From a virus: a stretch of 46,344 nt of DNA. The notes under the pieces are model-generated. The model was not told the DNA's origin and ran no database searches. It was given only the letters and a program-made list of their open reading frames with translations. The stretch covers positions 1 to 46,344 of IMG/VR virus record IMGVR_UViG_3300025131_000078; one strand, 5' to 3'. A program made the translations under genes and the position numbers. Positions 35,764 through 42,835 of the stretch are shown here, in pieces; positions within the stretch are counted from its first letter, which is position 1; every line of letters starts with the position of its first letter.

Positions 35764-38358
35764 ATGGATAATTTAGGAAATTGGTTAGCGGAACAGCTCA
35801 TAACAGAGCAACAAATAAAAACGGTTCTAGTAGTATACCCGGGCAGGTTCCAACCTATGGGGCAACATCATGCCGAAGTATATAAAAAATTAGCAAGTAA
35901 GTTTGGAAAATCAAATACATTTGTAGTAACATCTGATAAGGTTTCATTGCCTAAATCTCCTTTAAATTTTAAAGAGAAACAAATGGTAATGAAAAAACAT
36001 GGCATTACAAATGTTGTTCAAGTTAAGAATCCATACCAGGCTCAAGAGTTAACTAAAAATTATGACCCGGAAACAACTGCAATGTTATTTGCAGTAGGTA
36101 AAAAAGATATGCAAGAAGATCCGAGATTTAGGGTAGGATTAAAGAAAAATGGTGAACCATCATATTTCCAACATTACGACAAAAACCAAAATAATTTACA
36201 GCCATTTTCAAAACACGGCTATTTAGTTGTAGCACCTCATGTATCTTTAAACGTTCCAGGATTTGGAGAAATGTCCGGAACAACATTAAGACAAGCATTG
36301 GCAACAGCAGATGCACAAACATTTAAAGATATTATGGGATTTTATGACCCAAAAATTTATAATATGTTACAAACTAAATTTATGAGTTTACGTAATGAAG
36401 ACATCGAAAATTTTTTAGTTAAATTTAATATAATATCTTTATTAAAAGAATCATCATCTAATACCACTAACAGTAATACTGATGTTGATGATGGACCTAG
36501 GTATTTTTATGGAAGTCAAAAAGCATATGAGATTGATTCGAAGAGGATGGCGGAATCATTAGGATTTTCAGTGTTAAATTATATAATGGATGGAGGAATG
36601 TCTGAAATGAATAATACAACATTTCCAGATGGCCCTCCAATGGGAGTATCATATTTTCCTGTCGGCGCTGCCGGAGCAACGATGTCTGGTACAGATTATA
36701 CCGGTAATATAAAAGGAAAGCCAGCATATAAAAAATGGAGTGATTATATTAGTAATGTAGCTACTCAAGTAGGATATAAGTTCTTAAATTTCCTAGGAGC
36801 GGAAGATTCGATTGCAAGTACAAAAGATGCAAACATCTCTAAACCTGAATCATTAGTACAAGAACAGATTCAAAATAAAGAATGGTGGTCATCGTTAATG
36901 GAAGATATAACAATTCCTATTAATATTGGTGATACTGTTTTAATGGGCAAATTTAAAAATAAAAAAGTTGTTGTTAAATCAATTACTAAAAACGAAAAGG
37001 GTGATTATTTAATAAACGGACGCCCGGCAATGAAGTTTAGATTAATACCTCAAGTCGAAGAAACCATTAAAAAGGTGGATGGCAAATATGTTGTATATCC
37101 TAAAAAAGGCGGAAAGCGTTTAGGCACTCATGCAAGTCGTACAAAAGCTGAAAAACAATTACGTGCTATTCATGCTAATGAAAATATAATTAAAGAAGCC
37201 AAGGCCAATACTCATTTAACTCATTTAGAAGAGTTAATATTAACTCAAGGCCAAGATGGCTATAAACAAGCACGTGATGTCTTAATCGAACTTATAAAAA
37301 ATCTTAAAGGCAATTCTAATGCAAAAGTTAATACTACTGTTAAATGGGACGGCGCCCCGGCTCTGTTCGCAGGCATCAACCCAGAAAATGGAAAATTCTT
37401 TGTAGGAACAAAGTCCGTATTTAATAAAGTACCTTTAATTAACTACACAGATGAGGATATCGACCGTAACCATGGTGGAGCTCCTGGCTTAGCAGTTAAG
37501 CTTAAAAAAGCTCTTAAAGTGTTACCATCACTAGGAATACGAAATATTCTGCAAGGCGATTTTATGTTTGACGATTCTACATTAAAACTTAAAACAATAG
37601 ATGGCATTAAACATTATGTATTTAAACCAAATGCAATTACATATGCGGTAGAGGTAGATTCAGATCTAGGACGTCAATTAGAAAAGGCAGAACTTGGCAT
37701 TGTATTTCATACCGGATATAAAAGTTTAGATAGCGGCGCAGAATTTGGAGCTAATGTATCCGGATTAAACCGACCACCAGCAGTTTGGTTTGATGATGCA
37801 TTTTTTAAAGATACAACAGGTACTGTATTATTAACTAATGACGAGGCTAAGCAAGTAGCTGGTTTAATTAAAAAGGCCGATAGTATAAAAGTAGATTATG
37901 ATAAGTTACCGTCTGCATTATTGAATATATACATTAATAAAGAAATTAGAAGTAATGAATTTTTAAATAATCCTAAACAATCATATGATAAGTTTATTAC
38001 TTGGGTACAAAGTAGAATAGATACAAAAGTTGACAAATTGAAATCTGAAAGAGGCAAACAAAAAGCAATTATTGTTGGCCAAGAACAAATGGCAAAAATT
38101 AATGATGCCGAAAAAGATATTTTAAATGTATTTAATTTAAGTAAATTATTAGCAGAAGCAAAATTAGTATTTGTTAGAAAATATAACAATGCTGTTTATA
38201 ATACAAAACATTTTAAAGACGACGGTAAAGGCGGATTAGCTGTTACAGCACCAGAAGGATATGTAGCTATCGATAGATTTGGAAATGGCGTTAAATTAGT
38301 AGATAGATTAGAATTCAGTAGAGCTAATTTTGCAATGGACAAAGGTTTTACAAAATAA
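35764..38358 (+). CDS. fusion: NMN adenylyltransferase-like + ligase-like (DUF6267-like) protein
   Basis: The protein has 864 residues in several modules. Residues 1-17 form a short leader ending LITEQQ. Residues ~20-220 form an HIGH-superfamily nucleotidyltransferase: VVYPGRFQPMGQHH (27-36, with the first His of H-x-G-H missing), a VTSDK strand, and SGTTLRQAL (171-179). A linker region of unknown fold lies at ~240-370. A small beta domain (GDTVLMGKFKNKKVVVKSI, from ~388) and a basic repeat-like helix (KKGGKRLGTHASRTKAEKQL, ~445-465) follow. From ~480 onward it has ligase/nucleotidyltransferase features: KWDGAPALF with candidate lysine K527, then QGDFMFDD at 597. I associate this last part with DUF6267 of T4-like phages. 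The reaction is unknown; AMP or NMN transfer is a reasonable guess. It lies between fibre genes and head-type genes. Confidence 0.75.
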   Translation: MDNLGNWLAEQLITEQQIKTVLVVYPGRFQPMGQHHAEVYKKLASKFGKSNTFVVTSDKVSLPKSPLNFKEKQMVMKKHGITNVVQVKNPYQAQELTKNYDPETTAMLFAVGKKDMQEDPRFRVGLKKNGEPSYFQHYDKNQNNLQPFSKHGYLVVAPHVSLNVPGFGEMSGTTLRQALATADAQTFKDIMGFYDPKIYNMLQTKFMSLRNEDIENFLVKFNIISLLKESSSNTTNSNTDVDDGPRYFYGSQKAYEIDSKRMAESLGFSVLNYIMDGGMSEMNNTTFPDGPPMGVSYFPVGAAGATMSGTDYTGNIKGKPAYKKWSDYISNVATQVGYKFLNFLGAEDSIASTKDANISKPESLVQEQIQNKEWWSSLMEDITIPINIGDTVLMGKFKNKKVVVKSITKNEKGDYLINGRPAMKFRLIPQVEETIKKVDGKYVVYPKKGGKRLGTHASRTKAEKQLRAIHANENIIKEAKANTHLTHLEELILTQGQDGYKQARDVLIELIKNLKGNSNAKVNTTVKWDGAPALFAGINPENGKFFVGTKSVFNKVPLINYTDEDIDRNHGGAPGLAVKLKKALKVLPSLGIRNILQGDFMFDDSTLKLKTIDGIKHYVFKPNAITYAVEVDSDLGRQLEKAELGIVFHTGYKSLDSGAEFGANVSGLNRPPAVWFDDAFFKDTTGTVLLTNDEAKQVAGLIKKADSIKVDYDKLPSALLNIYINKEIRSNEFLNNPKQSYDKFITWVQSRIDTKVDKLKSERGKQKAIIVGQEQMAKINDAEKDILNVFNLSKLLAEAKLVFVRKYNNAVYNTKHFKDDGKGGLAVTAPEGYVAIDRFGNGVKLVDRLEFSRANFAMDKGFTK

Positions 38359-38380
38359 CAATGATATGACAATGTAAGGC

Positions 38381-38388
38381 ATATTTAT
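38381..38388 (+). promoter_or_regulatory. candidate late promoter core ATATTTAT, copy 8
   Basis: ATATTTAT is followed by TATAAAGGA, ending 16 bases before the ATG at 38405, in a 46-base gap. It is nearly identical to the copies at 5824, 9608 and 29076. Confidence 0.55.
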
Positions 38389-38404
38389 TATAAAGGAAAA
38401 TAAA

Positions 38405-38929
38405 ATGAATGAAGCACAACTAAGAACGATAATTCGTAAACAAATACGAAGAACGTTAAAAGAAGACGGCCCCAGTTTAGGAGCAGCGGGAGCAGCATTT
38501 AAACGCGGCTTAGGAAAAGTAAAATCAAGCAGGGTATCTAGATTTTCAAAAGCACAGAAGATTGCATCAATAGCACCGTTTCTTGATAAATTTGATCTTT
38601 CAGTATCAGATCTTCCATTAATTAAAAAGGCATTAGTTCATAATGCAAAAGCCAATGCAGATGCAGCAGCCGAAACAGAAGCACCGACTGAAGAAAATCA
38701 TACAGCCGGCGTAGATGATGGCGATGCTGGAGCATCATTACAAGAAGCAGGAGCACTTGATTCAAAAGGCGCAAAGTTAGAAAAGACACAAGCCTTTCAA
38801 ATGTTGCAAAAAGCATTAGCGTCAAAACCAGCTAATCAACAAGCTGAGTTTGTTATGGATTTAATTGGTAAATTAGGAATGGATGATAGTGCTAAGCGTA
38901 AGCTAAAGATGAAAGTAAAACAGATATAA
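38405..38929 (+). CDS. Ala-rich putative internal head or core protein
   Basis: The 174-residue protein begins with a basic amphipathic helix (QLRTIIRKQIRRTLKEDG). Its L18-K-E20 fits the L-x-E cleavage rule of T4-type prohead protease leaders. The remainder is Ala/Lys-rich with an acidic middle (ETEAPTEENHTAGVDDGDAG) and a helical C-terminus, a composition common in internal head and scaffold proteins. It has its own late-type element. It is one base from the next gene. Function is inferred from composition and leader only. Confidence 0.6.
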   Translation: MNEAQLRTIIRKQIRRTLKEDGPSLGAAGAAFKRGLGKVKSSRVSRFSKAQKIASIAPFLDKFDLSVSDLPLIKKALVHNAKANADAAAETEAPTEENHTAGVDDGDAGASLQEAGALDSKGAKLEKTQAFQMLQKALASKPANQQAEFVMDLIGKLGMDDSAKRKLKMKVKQI

Positions 38930-38930
38930 T

Positions 38931-39566
38931 ATGGCAGCAGAAGATAAGTTACAGAATGTAAAAGCTATTGAACAAATGATAGCCGGCACACATAAGTCCC
39001 AAACTCGAAAGACACATGGATTTAGTGATGCTGATTCAACGGCAGAACGTAATAAAAAACATGATGTTGGAGATGTATGGATTGAAGTAGATTCTAAAAC
39101 TGGTACAAAATGGAAAGTTGAGCAGAAAAAAGGATTTAGGACAAGAAAGCCAGCAAATAGTGTACGAGACCAAATAAAAAATCTTCTAACAATGCCAGAT
39201 GAATGTCCATGCTGTAAAAAACCTATGAAAGGTGAAGAAGAAGAAAAGCTCAATATGAAAATGTATTTCAAACTGAAAAAATGTTTTAGTTGTGTGGTTT
39301 CAGAAGAAACATTAATTAGAGCCAAAGGGAAAGAAGCATGGGAAGAGTATTCACGTAAAAAAATGAAAGCCAATGCAGAAGCATGGTTTAAAGATGCAGA
39401 TAAAGAAGTTGCAATGTTAAGAGAAGCTTTAAAAATGCAATTCGTACAAAATGCAGATGGAAAATTAGAAGATTGGGATATGACTAGTTTTTTAGAAAAA
39501 TTTGATACTGATTATAAAGAATTAAAATCTCGTGTATTTGAAAATGTAGGATTAGAAAATGGGTAA
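38931..39566 (+). CDS. putative zinc-binding protein, unknown
   Basis: The 211-residue protein has a Cys cluster: ECPCCKKPM near residue 90 and KKCFSCVV near 121. Two CxxC-like pairs about 28 residues apart would suit one zinc site. The N-terminal part includes HDVGDVWIEVDSKTGTKWKVEQKKGF, a beta hairpin. The C-terminal half is charged and helical. It starts one base after the previous gene and overlaps the next by eight bases. Location among head-related genes suggests a virion or packaging role, but no family is recognised. Confidence 0.6.
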   Translation: MAAEDKLQNVKAIEQMIAGTHKSQTRKTHGFSDADSTAERNKKHDVGDVWIEVDSKTGTKWKVEQKKGFRTRKPANSVRDQIKNLLTMPDECPCCKKPMKGEEEEKLNMKMYFKLKKCFSCVVSEETLIRAKGKEAWEEYSRKKMKANAEAWFKDADKEVAMLREALKMQFVQNADGKLEDWDMTSFLEKFDTDYKELKSRVFENVGLENG

Positions 39567-40527
39567 ATCTAATGTAAATAAAGTCGCAAAAGAATTAGAT
39601 AAATTGATCGATGAAATGACTAAATTGGCAAAACAATATGTTAAAGCCGATGGAAATAAGAAAGAGGGTATTCTCAAAAAACTTAAATCTAAAACAAAAG
39701 ATAAAACTAGATTAAAAGATGAACTAGAATCCGCGGTCGTTAAAGCCGAAAAAGACGTTCCATTACAGATTGAAAACAAAATTAATCAATTAGTTTCTCA
39801 AGAAATAAAACCTTTAATAAATGAGATTATATTACAGAGCCTACTAACAGAATCAGGTCTTAATGCCAGCGGCATAAAACAAGATACTCTGAAGTTGGGC
39901 AAAGAATTACAGGCAGCTGGATCTGATGCTTCTGAAGAAGAAGTACAAGCCGCAATGATGATCGCATTAGTAGATGCGGATGGAGATATAGATAACGTAG
40001 ATGTTTCCGATGTGGAAGCTGTTGCAAATCAAATAGAAGAAAGTAGATCATATACATTAAACGAAGCTCATGGCCCTGTAATTGTAATAGAAGCAATTTT
40101 AGGTATATTAGGTAATGCAGCATTATTAAATGCAATTGCAGAAAAGGTTGAAAAGGTCACTGGTAAAAAAATGAATGTGAGTAAAATTCAAACAAAATTA
40201 GATAAACGGTTAAAATGGATTAAAACCGTTACAGGACTTCCGGCCAAAGCAATGGAAAAGCTTTTTGCATGGATAACAAAAAAACTCGGCGGAGGAGCTT
40301 TTGCACAAAAAATAGGCGGTTATGCCGGCACATTCATAGCAACAGCGATTATGTTTATTATTGGATTGTATATATTTCCTTCTACTGCTAGTATAATTTT
40401 ATGGGTATTTTCAATAGGTGGATTGTTAGGAAAAGGCGCTGAAATGATTAAGATGGTGAAAGAAATTACGCATGCAGTTAAAGCCGAAATGGATTCATCA
40501 GCATCAGCAGCTGCAGCAATGGGATAA
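39559..40527 (+). CDS. membrane-interacting protein with helical N-terminus, unknown
   Basis: In this 322-residue protein the first ~110 residues are charged and helical (KELDKLIDEMTKLAKQY...), with LINEIILQSLLTES near 95-108. An acidic segment (DADGDIDNVDVSDVEA, ~135-150) is EF-hand-like in composition. Hydrophobic stretches follow near 175-195 and, more clearly, 255-300 (IATAIMFIIGLYIFPSTASIILWVFSIGGLL). Two membrane spans near the C-terminus plus an Ala/Ser-rich tail could fit a packaged protein that inserts in the host membrane during DNA entry, or a lysis-related protein. Its start overlaps the previous gene by eight bases. Confidence 0.55.
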   Translation: MGKSNVNKVAKELDKLIDEMTKLAKQYVKADGNKKEGILKKLKSKTKDKTRLKDELESAVVKAEKDVPLQIENKINQLVSQEIKPLINEIILQSLLTESGLNASGIKQDTLKLGKELQAAGSDASEEEVQAAMMIALVDADGDIDNVDVSDVEAVANQIEESRSYTLNEAHGPVIVIEAILGILGNAALLNAIAEKVEKVTGKKMNVSKIQTKLDKRLKWIKTVTGLPAKAMEKLFAWITKKLGGGAFAQKIGGYAGTFIATAIMFIIGLYIFPSTASIILWVFSIGGLLGKGAEMIKMVKEITHAVKAEMDSSASAAAAMG

Positions 40528-40528
40528 T

Positions 40529-40879
40529 ATGAAAAATAAAACTACATTAATATTAATTGCAATTATAATGTTAATGACTATTGCATTGACATATATGTTT
40601 ATGTCTAGAAACGATCAAGGAGTCATGATACAAGATAAACAATTACAACAACGTGTTGATAGTTTAACAGTAGAGATAGAAAAAGTTCAAAATGAACGTA
40701 TACTATTAGATAACAATATTATTAATTTAAATGATTCATTACATGTGTTACAAAACGATATTTTAGCTAAAGAAACTAAAATAAAAAAATTAAAAAGCGA
40801 ATATGCTAAAAAAATTAACTATATTAATAATTTTACTAGTAACGACGTTACCGAGTATTTCACAAACCGTTACGAGTGA
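40529..40879 (+). CDS. single-span membrane coiled-coil protein (i-spanin-like?)
   Basis: I start this at the ATG at 40529, just after the upstream stop with GGGA nearby. An in-frame ATG at 40472 would overlap the previous gene by 56 bases and lose the membrane-first layout. The 116-residue product has a span at ~6-24 (LILIAIIMLMTIALTYMF). A periplasm-suited coiled coil follows (~35-95, QQRVDSLTVEIEKVQNERILL). Size and topology match Rz-type inner-membrane spanins. Its last 77 bases overlap the next gene in another frame, as in Rz/Rz1-type pairs. The assignment is topological only. Confidence 0.55.
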   Translation: MKNKTTLILIAIIMLMTIALTYMFMSRNDQGVMIQDKQLQQRVDSLTVEIEKVQNERILLDNNIINLNDSLHVLQNDILAKETKIKKLKSEYAKKINYINNFTSNDVTEYFTNRYE

Positions 40880-41213
40880 TAGTCTTATATGCTTACCTAA
40901 ACATATTTTAGTTAAAGCGATACAAGATATAGAAGCCGGCGATTTAGCAACCAAACAGTTACTTCTAGAACAAAAAATTCAAGAAACTCTCAAACAACAA
41001 TTAACGGTTAAAGATAGTGTAATCACTACTTATGAAGAAAAGAACAAATCTTATGAATTAGAATTGGGATTACTTAACCAAACAGTTACAACAAAAGATC
41101 AACAAATTGATTTACATATGAAAAATGCAAAAAAATATCGTAGACAACGTGATGGGATATTAGCCGGTGCAGGATCTGCGATAGTACTTTTCTTGGTTTT
41201 AATTTTGAAATAA
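40803..41213 (+). CDS. exported coiled-coil protein with C-terminal membrane span
   Basis: The 136-residue protein has a signal-like N-terminus (LKKLTILIILLVTTLPSISQ). A helical, probably periplasmic coil follows (~40-115), then a C-terminal span (GILAGAGSAIVLFLVLIL, 118-135). It overlaps the preceding coiled-coil gene in another frame. The only nearby Cys (C30) is not in a lipobox, so it is not a standard outer-membrane spanin lipoprotein. The layout of signal peptide, coil and terminal span resembles proteins I have seen in Bacteroidota phages. A lysis role is an inference. Confidence 0.5.
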   Translation: MLKKLTILIILLVTTLPSISQTVTSDSLICLPKHILVKAIQDIEAGDLATKQLLLEQKIQETLKQQLTVKDSVITTYEEKNKSYELELGLLNQTVTTKDQQIDLHMKNAKKYRRQRDGILAGAGSAIVLFLVLILK

Positions 41214-41236
41214 GAAAAATTTTTTATATATTATAA
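41211..41236 (+). promoter_or_regulatory. AT-rich recurrent intergenic element, copy 5
   Basis: TAAGAAAAA is followed by a T-run and ATATATTATAA, ending just before the terminase ATG at 41240. It is the same plan as at 1533, 3343, 24896 and 35723. As at 3343, transcription from it would give a nearly leaderless message. Confidence 0.4.
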
Positions 41237-41239
41237 ATT

Positions 41240-42811
41240 ATGGCACAAAAATCACTTAAAGAGATAATCAGAGAAGAGTACAAAAAATGTGCTGTAGACC
41301 CGATACATTTCATGAAAAAGTATTGTATCATACAACATCCTACTAAAGGGAAGATGTATTTTAATTTATATGAATTTCAAGAAGAGACTTTAACAGATTT
41401 AAATAACCATAGATATAACATAATTCTTAAATCTAGACAGTTAGGGATTTCAACTTTAACTGCCGGATATGCATTATGGAAAATGATATTCCAGTCTGAT
41501 TATAATGTATTAGTTATTGCAACAAAACAAGACGTTGCTAAGAATCTTGTAACTAAAGTAAGAGTGATGCATGATAATTTACCATCATGGCTCAAAGGAA
41601 AAACATTAGAAGATAATAAATTAAGTCTTAGGTTTAAAAATGGATCACAGATTAAAGCAATTTCATCTAAATCAGATGCTGGTAGATCTGAAGCTTTATC
41701 ATTACTAGTATTAGATGAAGCTGCATTCATTGATAAGATTGATGAGATATGGACCGCGGCACAACAAACATTAGCAACTGGTGGAGGCGCTATTATGTTA
41801 TCGACACCAAATGGTACTGGTAACTTATTTCATAAAACATGGACCGACGCTGAAGCCGGAGGAAGATTCCATGCTAGGAAATTACATTGGTCAGTCCACC
41901 CAGAAAGAGATCAAGTCTGGAGAGATTCGCAGACGGAACTGTTAGGTGAAAAGGCAGCAGCACAAGAGTGTGATTGTGATTTTATAACTTCCGGACATAC
42001 TATAGTTGATGGTCCTATCATTCAATGGTATGAGCAGACATATGTAGAGGAGCCAAAAGAAAAAAGAGGCTTTGATGGAAATTATTGGATATGGGATTAT
42101 CCAAATTATGCAACATCATACGCAGTAATTGCTGATGTCGCCAGAGGCGATGGAAAAGATTATTCTGCTTTCCATGTTATAGACATTAAAAATTTAGTGC
42201 AAGTTGCTGAATATAGGGGAAAGATAGGAACTACTGAATATGGTAACATGTTAGTAGCAGTTGCAACCGAATGGAATAATGCACTATTAGTAATTGAAAA
42301 TGCAAACATAGGATGGGCAGTAATTCAGATTGCAATTGATAAAGGATATGAAAATTTATATTATTCTTATAAACAAGATGCATATGTAGATGAAGATGTG
42401 CATTTGGCAAAAGGATATGATTTAAAAGGAAAGGCCCAAAAAGTACCGGGCTTTTCAACAACAACAAGAACAAGGCCATTAATCATTTCAAAATTAGAAA
42501 CATATTTTAGAGAAAAATCGCCAATCGTAAAGAGTAAACGGTTGGTAGATGAATTGTATGTCTTTATATGGAATGGTAATAGGGCAGAGGCACAACGAGG
42601 ATATAATGATGATTTAGTAATGGCATTTGGAATAGGATTATGGGTAAGGGATACGGCATTACGATTACATCAACAAGGAATTGATTTGTCACGAAAAAGT
42701 TTAGGCCACATGGGCAAATCTCAAGGAATGTATACATCAAATGGTAATAAAAATGCATCATGGGATTGGAAAGCCGGCAAAGATAATGAAGGCCTGAATT
42801 GGTTATTGTAA
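41240..42811 (+). CDS. terminase large subunit (T4 gp17-like)
   Basis: It is the DNA-packaging motor and headful nuclease. The ATPase domain has a Walker A-like SRQLGIST at 65-72 (T4 gp17 has SRQLGKTT, so the usual Lys is Ile here). Walker B is LLVLDEAAF with D159 and E160, followed by a coupling motif region (MLSTPNGTGN). The RNase H-type nuclease begins at VIADVARGDGKDYSAF with D299. The 523-residue length is shorter than T4 gp17 (610 aa). It starts almost directly after an AT-rich element and is followed 24 bases later by the portal gene, without the sheath and tube genes that lie between them in T4. Confidence 0.95.
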   Translation: MAQKSLKEIIREEYKKCAVDPIHFMKKYCIIQHPTKGKMYFNLYEFQEETLTDLNNHRYNIILKSRQLGISTLTAGYALWKMIFQSDYNVLVIATKQDVAKNLVTKVRVMHDNLPSWLKGKTLEDNKLSLRFKNGSQIKAISSKSDAGRSEALSLLVLDEAAFIDKIDEIWTAAQQTLATGGGAIMLSTPNGTGNLFHKTWTDAEAGGRFHARKLHWSVHPERDQVWRDSQTELLGEKAAAQECDCDFITSGHTIVDGPIIQWYEQTYVEEPKEKRGFDGNYWIWDYPNYATSYAVIADVARGDGKDYSAFHVIDIKNLVQVAEYRGKIGTTEYGNMLVAVATEWNNALLVIENANIGWAVIQIAIDKGYENLYYSYKQDAYVDEDVHLAKGYDLKGKAQKVPGFSTTTRTRPLIISKLETYFREKSPIVKSKRLVDELYVFIWNGNRAEAQRGYNDDLVMAFGIGLWVRDTALRLHQQGIDLSRKSLGHMGKSQGMYTSNGNKNASWDWKAGKDNEGLNWLL

Positions 42812-42818
42812 TATTTAT
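42811..42818 (+). promoter_or_regulatory. candidate late promoter core ATATTTAT, copy 9
   Basis: ATATTTAT is followed by AAAAAACGGA and begins on the last base of the terminase stop. It ends 17 bases before the portal ATG. Confidence 0.5.
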
Positions 42819-42835
42819 AAAAAACGGAATATAAA

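Noticed and set aside
38903-39373. A 156-codon open frame on the minus strand
   Set aside because: It lies antisense to the zinc-binding protein gene, has a hydrophobic and Phe/Ser-rich composition typical of reversed AT-rich coding DNA, and lacks a ribosome site.
40472-40528. An upstream in-frame start for the single-span coiled-coil protein
   Set aside because: It would overlap the preceding gene by 56 bases and add a Gln/Lys/His-rich lead that disturbs the N-terminal membrane segment. The ATG at 40529 directly follows the stop.
40803-41213. A standard outer-membrane spanin lipoprotein
   Set aside because: No lipobox: the only nearby Cys is residue 30, not at the end of the signal sequence, and the protein ends in a membrane span.
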